DNA from: CAYJLC01 sp044426345
GTDB taxonomy: Bacteria; Bacillota; Clostridia; Oscillospirales; Butyricicoccaceae
Assembly: GCA_044426345.1 (NCBI GenBank)
Contig: JAWXUP010000001.1
Location: forward strand, 1 to 64,000
DNA: 64,000 nucleotides
Direction: 5' to 3'
Shown here: piece after piece, positions 7,780 through 16,044 of the stretch
How the letters are laid out: every line of letters begins with the position of its first letter
How positions within the stretch are numbered: position 1 is the first letter of the stretch
Program-made: the position numbers and the translations under genes
Notes under the pieces: generated by a model
Seen by the model: only the letters and a program-made list of their open reading frames with translations
Database searches by the model: none
What the model was told of the DNA's origin: nothing

Positions 7780-8692
7780 TTGAACCTCTCCTAACTTTCA
7801 GTGTGAATTTATCTGATGAAACAAGTGCAATTACGAAAATTATTGCCATCAAAAGTTTTAAATATTCTGTTGGTAAACCAAGTGCAAGCGCAATTGTAAG
7901 CGATGCTTTGTACAAAATACTACCTATAATAACCATAGTTGTGGCCTTCATAAATTTGCAATTTTTCAGCACGCTAACGCCAATAATAACCGATGCCAGG
8001 CCGAAAACTACCATACCAGTTCCCATTGTAGTATCAGCAGACCCACGCGATTGTGCGATGATTGAACCAGATAAAGCTGCAAATCCATTACCAAGTGCAA
8101 GACCAATAATTTTGCTAACTCCCGCATCAACACCAAGCATACATACATAGCGTTCGTTATTTCCTGTAGCACGCAAAATAAGTCCTGATTTTGTTTTAAG
8201 ATACATATCGAAAGCTATTTTTACTGCAACTGCTAAAATCGTACCAACGAAAATAACCTTCAAATTGTAACCAAATATGCTAGATGGTATCAAATTCGCT
8301 ATGCCTGAGTTAAAAATCGTAGTAGCTCTAAAGAATGATGCTAGCGAGTTACCACCATTAAATTTCAGCAGTATTACTAGGTTTATTGACAGCAATGCCG
8401 TGCTCACTAGGATACCACAAAGTAATGGTCTTATATTAAATTTCACGTGTAAAATTCCAGTAATCATTCCAAAAATCGAGCCTACTATAAATGACACCAA
8501 AAGCGCGAACCAAGGATTCATTCCATCGATAATCATCACTGCTGTAACGATAGCTCCCAGTGGCATTGTGCCATCTACAGAAAGGTCTGGAAAATCCAAA
8601 ATGCTGTACGAAATGTATACACCAATCGCTAAAATTGCGTATATTATCCCCTCTTCAAGGGTTACTTTTAGTAAATTTAATATAATTTCCAT
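7772..8692 (-). CDS. ABC transporter permease (TrpY-type)
   Basis: Integral membrane permease of 306 residues with about eight to nine hydrophobic helices, of the branched-chain/LIV-type permease superfamily used with TrpX-like binding proteins. The motif GNGFAALSGSIIAQSRGSAD near residues 200-220 is the cytoplasmic loop that contacts the ATPase. It lies between the lipoprotein gene (15-bp gap) and the ATPase gene (8-bp overlap). Substrate inference rests on the T-box, not on the permease itself. Confidence 0.88.
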   Translation of the reverse strand: MEIILNLLKVTLEEGIIYAILAIGVYISYSILDFPDLSVDGTMPLGAIVTAVMIIDGMNPWFALLVSFIVGSIFGMITGILHVKFNIRPLLCGILVSTALLSINLVILLKFNGGNSLASFFRATTIFNSGIANLIPSSIFGYNLKVIFVGTILAVAVKIAFDMYLKTKSGLILRATGNNERYVCMLGVDAGVSKIIGLALGNGFAALSGSIIAQSRGSADTTMGTGMVVFGLASVIIGVSVLKNCKFMKATTMVIIGSILYKASLTIALALGLPTEYLKLLMAIIFVIALVSSDKFTLKVRRGSNA

Positions 8693-8707
8693 TGAGTTCT
8701 CCTAATT

Positions 8708-9697
8708 TTACTCGGTTACAGAGGCAAGCATTGTTGCATCTGCATATGCATCTGGAATTTCAAATCCGAAACTTTCCATTACTTCTGTGTTGATAAAAGG
8801 TGTTGCATCGTCGATAACTGTCACTGCGTAATTTGAAATATCAGCACCATTTACAACATCAATAGCAATTCCAGCCGCCGCTACACCAACTTGAACGTAG
8901 TCTATACCTTCAGATGCAATACAGCCATTTTCAACTTGTTCTTCTTCAGAGCCATATACTGGAATGCCAGCTGCGTTTGCTATTTCAATCACAGTAGCCA
9001 GGTTATTTACAACATTATTATCAGCTAAGTTGTTAATTGCATCAACTTTTGATGCCAAATCAGCCGCTGCTTGTGGGATATCTGCAGCAGATTGAATGCC
9101 TACATCAACAATTTCAATACCATGAGTAACTGCTACTTCTTTAATTCTAGCGATATCAGATACTGAATTTGCTTCGCTAGTTGTGTATAAAACGCCTAAT
9201 TTTTCTAGGTCTGGTTGAACTGCCATAATTAGTTCAAGTTGTTTTTCAAGATTTATAACGCTCGAAGAACCGGTAGCGTGCCCACCTGGAACCTCAACAG
9301 AATCTACTAAACCAGCTGCAACTGGGTCTGAAATTGCAACAAAAACTACTGGTGTTTCAGTTTCCATACCAGCTGAGTACGCTGAAATAGCTGGTGATGT
9401 TGCAATTGGAAGAATTATATCAACTCCACCCGAAACCATAGTTTTTGCGATAGTATCACAAGTTGCTTGGTCGAAATTTCCGTTTTGGAAGTCGATTTCA
9501 TACTCAAAACCAGCCTCTTCTAGACCTTCTAAAATACCTGTGTAGCAATTGTCTAAACTTGGGTGGCTACCAAATTGGATTACGCCGATTTTAACAACAT
9601 CGTCTGATGTCGATTCTTGTGTGCTACAGCCTGTAAAACTTGCTAAAAGTAATGATGTCATAACTGTTAGTGATAATATTTTTGATATTCTTTTCAT
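8708..9697 (-). CDS. trpX: ABC transporter substrate-binding lipoprotein (TrpX-type)
   Basis: The precursor has a signal peptide with lipobox SFTGC (lipid-modified Cys24). A periplasmic-binding fold of the ABC_sub_bind family follows (IGVIQFGSHPSLDNCYTGIL...). This family is the TrpX group when it occurs with a tryptophan T-box. Residues around GSEEEQVENGCIASEGIDY match the hinge and binding cleft of the family. It is first in the operon, 112 bp after the T-box terminator, so T-box read-through controls the whole transporter. The assignment to tryptophan is inference from the TGG specifier. Confidence 0.85.
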   Translation of the reverse strand: MKRISKILSLTVMTSLLLASFTGCSTQESTSDDVVKIGVIQFGSHPSLDNCYTGILEGLEEAGFEYEIDFQNGNFDQATCDTIAKTMVSGGVDIILPIATSPAISAYSAGMETETPVVFVAISDPVAAGLVDSVEVPGGHATGSSSVINLEKQLELIMAVQPDLEKLGVLYTTSEANSVSDIARIKEVAVTHGIEIVDVGIQSAADIPQAAADLASKVDAINNLADNNVVNNLATVIEIANAAGIPVYGSEEEQVENGCIASEGIDYVQVGVAAAGIAIDVVNGADISNYAVTVIDDATPFINTEVMESFGFEIPDAYADATMLASVTE

Positions 9698-9807
9698 AAT
9701 AATTTCTCCTCATAAATGTGTATTAATTTAATTTTTTGTTATTTTTCAGCACTTTTACAAGTTTCGCCATCGTCTAAATTTCATAATATTTCTCCTTAAA
9801 AATGGGT

Positions 9808-10067
9808 ATAAAAAAACTCCTATCCTATAAACATAGGACAAGAGAAACTCCTGCGGTACCACCTAATTTCGTCTTAAAAAGACGCACTCTGCCATATACA
9901 AACATATATGCTCCCTTGTAACGTAAGGAAAACGTTTGGCATACTTGAATTTCAGCCAACCCTCATGAGTCCATTCACAAAACATTTTATATTGCTTTTC
10001 ACCAAACAGCAACTCTCTGAAATAAAACACGAATTGTTACTTACTCTCAATCATCGGTTTTCTATAT
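9808..10067 (-). ncRNA. T-box riboswitch, tryptophan (TGG) specifier
   Basis: Leader RNA on the minus strand. Visible parts in order: the Stem I apical motif AGAGAGTTGCTGTTTGGTGA (about 10018-9999); the specifier-loop 3' side GAATGGACTCATGAGG, in which TGG at 9973-9971 is the likely specifier; the invariant T-box AGGTGGTACCGC (9864-9853); and the terminator TCCTATGTTTATAGGA followed by a T-run (9838-9810). Uncharged tRNA-Trp would stabilise the antiterminator and allow transcription of the transporter. The class is certain; the specifier is read by alignment to the usual GAA-NNN-A context and fits the TrpX-type genes downstream. Confidence 0.93.
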
Positions 10068-10073
10068 ACACGT

Positions 10074-10102
10074 ATTTTAGCATAGATTTTTTAATCTGTC
10101 AA
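10074..10102 (-). promoter_or_regulatory. Promoter of the T-box leader
   Basis: On the minus strand TTGACA (10102-10097), 17-bp spacer, TAAAAT (10079-10074). Transcription would start near 10067. Confidence 0.8.
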
Positions 10103-10107
10103 CACTT

Positions 10108-10515
10108 TTATTTTGAAATTTTTCGAATTATTCCTTCGCTCGCCTCACGCGCCAAATCATAAACTCTGTCAAAATTACCGTAATAATACGGATCTGGCAC
10201 GTCAGCACCGTGATTTTCAACGCAAAAATCGGTTAATTTATAAATTTTAGTGCTAGGATTTAATTCTTTAAGGTCATATACGTTGCTTTCATCCATCGCG
10301 ATGATATAATCAAACTCCGAAAAATCTGATGTTTTTATTTTACGCGAAACAATTCCTTGCCACGAAATTCCGTGTTTTTCGAGCTCTCGACGAGTACCAT
10401 AATGTGGAATGTCTCCGTTATGATACCCAGAAGTTCCGCACGAATCGACTAAAATATCAATATTTTGCTTTTCTGCCATATCTCGCAAAACTGCCTCGGC
10501 CATCGTACTTCTACA
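10108..10515 (-). pseudogene. 3' fragment of host LMW protein tyrosine phosphatase
   Basis: From CRSTMAEAVLRDMAEK to the end this is the body of a low-molecular-weight protein tyrosine phosphatase, including the general-acid region DVPDPYYYGNFD. The first 12 residues, holding the nucleophilic Cys of the CX5R loop, are missing. They are found 10.9 kb away at 21426-21389 (MTKILFVCLGNIC). An ORF of 140 codons can be read from an ATG at 10530, but its first residues (MFTIL) come from the end of the recombinase gene. The hybrid lacks the catalytic Cys and is almost certainly inactive. Joined to its 5' part, the gene would code for 147 residues, the family norm. Confidence 0.93.
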
Positions 10516-10530
10516 CAGTATCGTGAACAT
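10508..10530 (-). other. attL (left junction)
   Basis: The crossover dinucleotide TG (CA at 10514-10515 on the plus strand) joins host TAGAAGTACG to element GTTCACGATACTG. The recombinase stop codon TAG (10513-10511) is host DNA. Confidence 0.88.
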
Positions 10531-12097
10531 ATAGCAAAAAATCTTTTCCTGCTATTATCGCACCAGCCACTAAATCAAGCTCAATTACAATATCTTTATT
10601 TTCTAATACAGTGATTTTTCTTGTATGTTCAATCAGAAAGTCTACTTTGCTTTCCTCAAAGTTAAGTGCACTTACATACTCATCTATTTCATTATCAATA
10701 TTATTAATAGTAGCCTCTACAGCCTTTAAATCCTCGTTTTCTTCTACAGGCTTTAGGAGGCTTTCCTTTTCCTCAATCTGGCTTTCTAAGGTTACACACT
10801 TCTCTTTATAAATCTCTTTAGATATAAGCTCTTCTAGGTAGGCATCTAACAACTTAACACGCTGTGCCTCTAGTTTATCTAAATCATTTTTAATTTGATC
10901 CATCATAGAGCTGTCGCTAAGAGTAGCTTTAAGCTGGTTAAGCCATTGTAGTATTTCTTTTTTTACAGCTTTTTTATTTACCACTAAATTATTTGTAATT
11001 CTCTTGTATATGTTGCGAACGGTAACAGTTGTTATAGTAGTACCATTACAAATTACATCGCCTTTAGCAAATTTTGAAGAGCAAGCCCAGTGATAGTAAA
11101 CTTTCTTTTCTCCGTTTTTATTTTTATGAGAACTTTCACGCCTCCAGAGCTTTTGACCACAACACCCACAGATTATCTTACCACTAAGAGGATCAGAGCC
11201 TACATATACGCCTCTAGCTTTACCAGTACCATAAAATTCAGTTTTATATTTAAGCCTACTCTGTACTTTATCAAATACTTCACTAGATACATACGCTAGT
11301 TCTGGAGCCTCTATTCTTACCCATTCTTCCTCTGGACGTTTTACAATTTTCTTTAAATCAAAATCGTGATGATGTTTGCCTAATACTATTATACCCTTAG
11401 CTTTCTCATTTTTCAACACTCTTGATATACTTTCTGTTGTAAAAGGTCTACCTACAGAATTTCTATAACCTTTATTATTTATTTCATCTCTTACTTTTCT
11501 AATACTATCATATTTTAGATATAGATCAAAGATTAGCTTACCTAATTTAGCCTCCTCTTCATCTTTAGCCCATTTCCCATCTATAATTTTGAATGCCAAA
11601 GATTTACCATTACCCATAGCGGATACCCCCTCACCTTTGAGTGCTCTTTCAATACGTCTTTTATTGGCATTATTCAGTTTTTTAGAAAGGTTTCTACTGT
11701 ATTCCTCTGCTATAATCGCTTTAATGCCTGTAATAAGAGCATCATCTGCTGGTGTAAAAAACTTGTTATCCAGATATAGAAATAGTTTTTTACCGCTTTT
11801 GACTAAGTGATCCACAAAAACATACCAGTCTTTAGTGTTTCGCTGTAATCTATCTTGATCCTTAACTACTATAAGATCAAACTCATCAAGTTCCATATCG
11901 AATAAAAGCCTTTGATACTCATTTCTACGCTTAGTAGTAGTACCACTTTTGCCCTCATCAATATATCCATCTACTAACTTCCAACCTTTAGAAATTATAA
12001 TATCCTTATTCTCCTGCACTTGCTTTTCTAGGGCGTTGAGTTGTCTTTCTTCCTCAGTAGAAACTCTAGCATAAAACACTGCTCTTTCCTGTGCCAT
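10511..12097 (-). CDS. Large serine recombinase (integrase of the element)
   Basis: 528-residue site-specific recombinase. The N-terminal resolvase domain carries the nucleophile in YARVST (Ser13) and the later conserved KDQDRLQRN and RNLSKKLNNANKRR segments. A recombinase domain follows at about 170-280, then a zinc ribbon (CGCCGQ...WACSS...C, about 312-350), then a long coiled coil (about 385-480) as in large serine integrases. The start at 12097 follows GGAGG. The stop codon TAG is supplied by host DNA at the attL junction. In the excised circle the frame would continue 19 codons across attP (PLCEQMTENKGKVYLKIVA) before TAA. It should catalyse integration; excision would need a directionality factor, perhaps the HTH protein at 16045. 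Confidence 0.95.
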   Translation of the reverse strand: MAQERAVFYARVSTEEERQLNALEKQVQENKDIIISKGWKLVDGYIDEGKSGTTTKRRNEYQRLLFDMELDEFDLIVVKDQDRLQRNTKDWYVFVDHLVKSGKKLFLYLDNKFFTPADDALITGIKAIIAEEYSRNLSKKLNNANKRRIERALKGEGVSAMGNGKSLAFKIIDGKWAKDEEEAKLGKLIFDLYLKYDSIRKVRDEINNKGYRNSVGRPFTTESISRVLKNEKAKGIIVLGKHHHDFDLKKIVKRPEEEWVRIEAPELAYVSSEVFDKVQSRLKYKTEFYGTGKARGVYVGSDPLSGKIICGCCGQKLWRRESSHKNKNGEKKVYYHWACSSKFAKGDVICNGTTITTVTVRNIYKRITNNLVVNKKAVKKEILQWLNQLKATLSDSSMMDQIKNDLDKLEAQRVKLLDAYLEELISKEIYKEKCVTLESQIEEKESLLKPVEENEDLKAVEATINNIDNEIDEYVSALNFEESKVDFLIEHTRKITVLENKDIVIELDLVAGAIIAGKDFLLYVHDTV

Positions 12098-12197
12098 CCT
12101 TAAACCTCCTTTATGTTCCTATACCTCTCTTTTGAGGCTTATATATCATAATCATAAAATAGATTTATTTTTAGATACCACCTATATAAAAAAATAA

Positions 12198-12214
12198 GTC
12201 CCAATTAAAGATAA
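12198..12214. repeat. 17-bp inverted repeat, left copy
   Basis: GTCCCAATTAAAGATAA, perfectly inverted at 12762-12778. The pair brackets the 97-residue membrane protein gene and two terminators. Confidence 0.7.
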
Positions 12215-12257
12215 CGAGACCTGAAGTTAAATTAGCTTTCGCTAATGTATAATATAC

Positions 12258-12303
12258 AAAAGACCGCCATATCAGCCTTTTGCAGGTAGTATGGCGGTCT
12301 TTG
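12258..12303 (-). terminator. Bidirectional terminator after the 97-aa gene
   Basis: AAAGACCGCCAT pairs with ATGGCGGTCTTT. It lies between the stop at 12321 and the recombinase gene, so the recombinase is probably transcribed separately. Confidence 0.8.
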
Positions 12304-12320
12304 TAACTAATGTTGGTATA

Positions 12321-12614
12321 TTATTGCTCAGATGTAACTCTTTTTAATTCAGTTTGTAACTTAATTATTATTGTGTCTTTCTCTCTTAGCTTTTCTTTTA
12401 GTCTCTGATTTTCAATTTGAGCTGCTGTATTATTATCTATACTACATGTTACTCTATCGATTGCGTTAACTAACATTAAGCTTCTATTTCCTGAGTTTCT
12501 TGTGTTCGTTAGTATTACACCAAGCGCAATTACAACCAAGCCACCTGCATACCCAAAAATTGCTGTTGCACCAACTGCTGCTATTATAAATACTATTATG
12601 GTTATTATTCCCAT
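12321..12614 (-). CDS. Small membrane protein with coiled-coil tail (unknown)
   Basis: 97 residues, not recognised. The N-terminal half has two hydrophobic helices (about 3-20 and 22-36), and residues 58-95 form a charged heptad-like coiled coil (IENQRLKEKLREKDTIIIKL). The start follows an AGGAG-type SD. It is flanked by terminators on both sides and by a 17-bp inverted repeat, so it is an isolated unit within the element. The layout, membrane anchor plus coiled coil, is compatible with a phage accessory or exclusion protein, but nothing proves that. Confidence 0.65.
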   Translation of the reverse strand: MGIITIIVFIIAAVGATAIFGYAGGLVVIALGVILTNTRNSGNRSLMLVNAIDRVTCSIDNNTAAQIENQRLKEKLREKDTIIIKLQTELKRVTSEQ

Positions 12615-12681
12615 GTCTTATTATCTCCTTTCTAATTTAATATAACCACTATATTCCCATGTCTATTTTGAGGTATAAAAA

Positions 12682-12708
12682 TAGACACCCCAGAAATCGG
12701 GGTGTCTA
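12682..12708 (-). terminator. Terminator downstream of the 69-aa gene
   Basis: TAGACACCCC pairs perfectly with GGGGTGTCTA (7-nt loop), followed on the minus strand by a T-rich stretch. Confidence 0.8.
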
Positions 12709-12761
12709 CGCAGAAATATACAGTTTTAATGAATATTATACACGTTTTTCATTAAGCCCCT

Positions 12762-12778
12762 TTATCTTTAATTGGGAC
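12762..12778. repeat. 17-bp inverted repeat, right copy
   Basis: TTATCTTTAATTGGGAC, the exact reverse complement of 12198-12214. Confidence 0.7.
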
Positions 12779-12798
12779 AAAAATAAAAGCTAAGGGTT

Positions 12799-13008
12799 TT
12801 ACTCCTCAGCCTTTTGCTCGTTTAACTCTGATTTCATTATATCCATAACCGCCCTGTGAGCCTCATATAGTCCCTCTAACGCCTCTTTAAGCTCTTGTGG
12901 CATATCTACACCATAATTATCTAAAGCGTGTCCTGTACGCCTGTGGCTGTGCAATAAAACGCCATACAAATCATTGCAGTATGAGCTTTCAGTAAATTTA
13001 TTTTTCAT
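12799..13008 (-). CDS. Hypothetical element protein, 69 aa
   Basis: Not recognised. A 69-residue, mostly helical acidic protein with a His-rich segment HSHRRTGHALDNYG near residue 20. Its ATG overlaps the stop of the preceding 67-residue gene as ATGA, so the two are translationally coupled. A strong terminator follows 91 bp downstream. Confidence 0.65.
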   Translation of the reverse strand: MKNKFTESSYCNDLYGVLLHSHRRTGHALDNYGVDMPQELKEALEGLYEAHRAVMDIMKSELNEQKAEE

Positions 13009-13208
13009 TTGATAGCACCTCTTTCAAAAGTCTTTTTGTGTTTACATTTTTCCATAGGCTTTTCTTTTCCAGCCTCTTCTAAATAAATCAAACAATATTT
13101 AGGATCTCCTGTATCGAACATACACCCACTACAAGATACCTCTTTATCGTTAAACCACCCTTTAGTATCTGGCTTACCATATTTTTTTATTAAATTGCTT
13201 ATCCCCAT
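13005..13208 (-). CDS. Hypothetical Cys-rich element protein, 67 aa
   Basis: Not recognised. 67 residues with four Cys spaced as a possible zinc site (CSGC near 26-29, then single Cys near 40 and 55 followed by KHKK). It is coupled by an ATGA overlap to the 69-residue gene downstream. Small Cys-rich proteins of this kind are common in clostridial prophages; the role is unknown. Confidence 0.65.
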   Translation of the reverse strand: MGISNLIKKYGKPDTKGWFNDKEVSCSGCMFDTGDPKYCLIYLEEAGKEKPMEKCKHKKTFERGAIK

Positions 13209-13261
13209 AAACTAAGCCTCCTTGAACAATATAATAACATTATACCTCATTTTTTAGGTAT

Positions 13262-13310
13262 AAAAAAGAGGGGAGATCATAATTCTTAATAAAATAAGTT
13301 ATGATCTCCC
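13262..13310 (-). terminator. Terminator inside the element
   Basis: GGGAGATCATAA pairs with TTATGATCTCCC, with a T-run on the minus-strand side (and a weaker one on the plus side). It separates the 13406-16227 operon from the two small genes below. Confidence 0.8.
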
Positions 13311-13405
13311 TTTAATTGGAGGTAATCATTTCAAAATGATTATATATAAATCCCCAGCGTTATACTGGTTATTTGATAAAGCCCCTCGTAAGTTGCTTAT
13401 ATCCT

Positions 13406-13756
13406 CTAATATACTCTAGGTTTTTCAGCCTTTGTTAGACGTATCCTATGAGCTAATAGACACTCTACCCATTTATAGGCATCCTGTACCGCTTGTGTAG
13501 CCTCTGTAGTATACCTGCCACTTTGTATTTGATTTTCAAGCTCTTTTACTGTTTGTATAAGCTTGTTGTATGTTTTCCTGCTAATAATATATGAGGTGCA
13601 ATTTGTTTTATACTCCTGCCTCCATATCCAAATATAACGTGAAATACTATGCACAATTTTCATATTAAGCAAAGTGTTTTCGTCATTACTAGCCCCTGCT
13701 ATAAGTCTTTGTTCAAATATATCCCAAAGTTTTTCCTCTTTAGATTTATACTGCAT
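13406..13756 (-). CDS. Hypothetical element protein, 116 aa
   Basis: Not recognised. A helical, basic, soluble protein of 116 residues. Last gene of the minus-strand operon that begins at the promoter near 16385. The start is one base after the stop of the upstream gene's neighbour, so expression is likely coupled. Confidence 0.65.
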   Translation of the reverse strand: MQYKSKEEKLWDIFEQRLIAGASNDENTLLNMKIVHSISRYIWIWRQEYKTNCTSYIISRKTYNKLIQTVKELENQIQSGRYTTEATQAVQDAYKWVECLLAHRIRLTKAEKPRVY

Positions 13757-13757
13757 T

Positions 13758-14036
13758 TTACTCTTCCTTATTTGATAATAATTTAGCTACATTATCTAAT
13801 CTTGCTTTATCTGCCTTAGAGAGCCTAACGGAGGTTTCCTCAATAGCTACTGGATCTCCTTTATCTTTGCTTAATCGTATTTGTTCTGCATATATAGAGG
13901 CTCTAAGGGCGTTTGTCATTGCATTACCTACAGTAGGAGTTAATTCTCCTCTTTTGATTTTTTGAGAGATAACAACTAACTCATCTCTCAATTTTTCTAA
14001 AGTAACTATAGGATCCTCTTTTTTCCTTTTCTGCAT
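13758..14036 (-). CDS. Hypothetical element protein, 92 aa
   Basis: Not recognised. A 92-residue helical and highly charged protein (VTLEKLRDELVVISQKIKRG...). It lies directly after the terminase-small-subunit-like gene (106-bp gap) and before the 116-residue gene (1-bp gap). The sequence is reminiscent of short accessory proteins encoded beside phage terminase genes, but no motif decides it. Confidence 0.6.
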   Translation of the reverse strand: MQKRKKEDPIVTLEKLRDELVVISQKIKRGELTPTVGNAMTNALRASIYAEQIRLSKDKGDPVAIEETSVRLSKADKARLDNVAKLLSNKEE

Positions 14037-14142
14037 CTTATGAGCTCCTCACCTCCAGAAAGAGGGTATAGGGGTTACTATAGACACCCTTTCTCACTCT
14101 TTAAATTTTCTAATTAAGATTACTGTTTATCTTACAATCTTG

Positions 14143-14571
14143 TTATTTTTCCTGTTGTAACTCCTCAATCTTTTTATCTAATAGCACTCTAAGCTCCTCT
14201 GGTAGTTCTATAATAGTTCTGATATTTACTGGGTAATCTCCTGTAAGAAATAAATCCAGTTTAATAATTCTTTCCAGATCTGACACTGTTTTAATTTTGA
14301 TTTTTCCATTTTCTATATCTGTAGCCACTTTATCCATTAGAGTATTGATGAAAAATTGATACCTCATTTGAGGAGTTAATGCCTCACAACACTCTATATC
14401 TCTTTGAGCTACTTTATCAGCCCATTTATGTTTACTGCTCCAACATCTTACTGTACCTTTAGGAACACTCATTTTCTCCGCTACTTGTCTTAATGTTCTA
14501 TCTTTACCCAAACTGCAATAATACTCAAAAGCATCTATATGAGTTATAGCTAATATGGTTTTTTTCCCCAT
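14143..14571 (-). CDS. HTH protein resembling a phage terminase small subunit
   Basis: 142 residues. The N-terminal 60 hold a helix-turn-helix (RTLRQVAEKMSVPKGTVRCWSS followed by KHKWADK) typical of small terminase subunits and related phage DNA-binding proteins. The remainder is helical and ends in a charged helix (LPEELRVLLDKKIEELQQEK), consistent with an oligomerisation tail. No large terminase subunit gene lies nearby. A small subunit without a large one is characteristic of phage satellites that redirect a helper's packaging, but also of eroded prophages. The fold assignment is moderate and the terminase role is inference. Confidence 0.5.
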   Translation of the reverse strand: MGKKTILAITHIDAFEYYCSLGKDRTLRQVAEKMSVPKGTVRCWSSKHKWADKVAQRDIECCEALTPQMRYQFFINTLMDKVATDIENGKIKIKTVSDLERIIKLDLFLTGDYPVNIRTIIELPEELRVLLDKKIEELQQEK

Positions 14572-14591
14572 TTCTATATACCTCCGTTCTA

Positions 14592-14954
14592 TTATCTGTA
14601 CGCCTTATCGCTCATTCTAAGTAGAGAGTAAAACTCACGATCATCTTCACGCCTTTTTCTTGCCTCTAGTGTTGATTTTTCTTTTGCCTCTGCCTGTTCT
14701 ATCTGTTTAGCCTCAAACTGCTCATATCTCTGCTTTAGCTCTGCTGGATCTAATTCCTCTGCTATGAGATAAGAGCTCTCTGTACGCTTTGCATAAGCCC
14801 TAAGAAGATATAACTCCACTTCATTCTTAGGTGTATAGGTGCTATCTGCATCAAAGGTAACAAACACGCTATTTTCTGGGTTTTCATTATCTTTCATAAG
14901 GCATATATGTAGATACGGTTTGCAACTATTGAAGATTATTTTTTTCGTACACAT
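14592..14954 (-). CDS. Hypothetical phage-like element protein
   Basis: About 120 residues with a short beta-rich N-terminal half (SVFVTFDADSTYTPKNEVEL) and a very charged helical C-terminal half rich in Lys, Glu and Arg. The general pattern recalls small accessory proteins from phage structural operons, but I cannot name a family. The frame opens at a GTG at 14972; the ATG at 14954 is preferred because GAGGAG lies 10 nt upstream of it, inside the longer frame. Confidence 0.6.
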   Translation of the reverse strand: MCTKKIIFNSCKPYLHICLMKDNENPENSVFVTFDADSTYTPKNEVELYLLRAYAKRTESSYLIAEELDPAELKQRYEQFEAKQIEQAEAKEKSTLEARKRREDDREFYSLLRMSDKAYR

Positions 14955-14997
14955 ACTTATTAAACTCCTCACACGCTAAAATTATGAAAAGTTAGGT

Positions 14998-15234
14998 TTA
15001 TTCTTTGAGTGCATCTTTAGTCATATTTTCCAATTCAGCCTCTGATACCGAGGGATGGATAGACTTTAACTCCGCCTTTACCTTTTCTTTGTACTGTTTC
15101 ATACCATTTACGCTTTTAGGGTTATTTGTAGTAGAACTTTTTCGTTTTTGCTCCGCTCTAAGATAGGGGAGAATAGAAGTAGTAGCTTTAGGTTTATTTC
15201 TAATACCACTTTGAACATCCTTTGCACTAATCAT
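14998..15234 (-). CDS. Hypothetical element protein, 78 aa
   Basis: Not recognised. A small basic protein, with its first half rich in Lys, Ser and Thr and probably disordered, ending in an amphipathic helix. The start is 2 bp after the stop of the 268-residue gene, so it is in the same operon. Confidence 0.6.
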   Translation of the reverse strand: MISAKDVQSGIRNKPKATTSILPYLRAEQKRKSSTTNNPKSVNGMKQYKEKVKAELKSIHPSVSEAELENMTKDALKE

Positions 15235-15236
15235 TA

Positions 15237-16043
15237 TTAACGCCCCTCCTCAATAAACCCAACTAAATCAACTAGAGAGCCTCTTACTTCCATTCTTTTA
15301 GCATTTTGGACTTCTTCCTCAACAAGTGCTCTGTTAGCGTTGATATAATATTTAATTCTAGCCTCATAAATGAGTAAAAGCTCGTTAGCTTTATATCGTT
15401 TGAGCTTAATTTCATTCATAGGAATAATAATAAGATCTTTCTCCAGCGTATCTACCGCCTCTTGATACTCAGCATTTAGTTTATCTAGTACTGCCCATTT
15501 TCCAGCATTAGATTTTCTTTTATTCTCATATTCTGTGGTAAGCTCATCTACTTTAACTTGCACTACAGACACATCAAACTCATCTAGTTCCTTTTCACAA
15601 TCAGTTACAATAGCTTTGTGTTTTTTATACTCACTAAAAACAGAGGCAATAGGCATATCAATAGATTTATCAATTTCCGCCTGTCTTTCATCATAAGTAA
15701 GCGTACCAGTAGTTTGGATCCCAATCATTAGTTTAGCAAGTGGCTCTGCTTTTTCCCAATCACCAGCCTTTTGTGCTTTTTGTGCATCTGCGTATAGCTC
15801 TTTATACTCTTTTGATAATTTAAAATCTGGAGTATATGTTTTTTGGCGATTAGGGTTATTTAAAATAGCCTCATTAACTAACTGTACCATCTCACCTTTT
15901 GTTGGAATATGCTGTTCTTGTGAGGTTAAAACCTCTAGATCTTGTTTTCCGTCATACTCATCGGTAGCGTACTCAACAGTAAATCCCTCTGCTACACGTT
16001 TCTCAATCCATTTTTCTTTTGTAAAACCTTTTGTAATATTCAT
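15237..16043 (-). CDS. Hypothetical coiled-coil element protein, 268 aa
   Basis: Not recognised. A mostly helical, acidic soluble protein. Residues about 145-215 have heptad-like spacing suggesting a long coiled coil (SEYKKHKAIVTDCEKELDEF onwards). It has no signal peptide, membrane helix or nucleotide-binding motif. It starts one base after the stop of the excisionase-like gene and is the largest gene of the central operon. The central position and the coiled coil would suit a scaffolding or capsid-size role in a satellite, but this is speculation. Confidence 0.6.
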   Translation of the reverse strand: MNITKGFTKEKWIEKRVAEGFTVEYATDEYDGKQDLEVLTSQEQHIPTKGEMVQLVNEAILNNPNRQKTYTPDFKLSKEYKELYADAQKAQKAGDWEKAEPLAKLMIGIQTTGTLTYDERQAEIDKSIDMPIASVFSEYKKHKAIVTDCEKELDEFDVSVVQVKVDELTTEYENKRKSNAGKWAVLDKLNAEYQEAVDTLEKDLIIIPMNEIKLKRYKANELLLIYEARIKYYINANRALVEEEVQNAKRMEVRGSLVDLVGFIEEGR

Positions 16044-16044
16044 A

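Noticed and set aside
10108..10530. 140-codon ORF as a functional LMW-PTP
   Set aside because: Its first residues come from the recombinase end and the catalytic Cys of the CX5R loop is absent; it is the 3' part of the interrupted gene.
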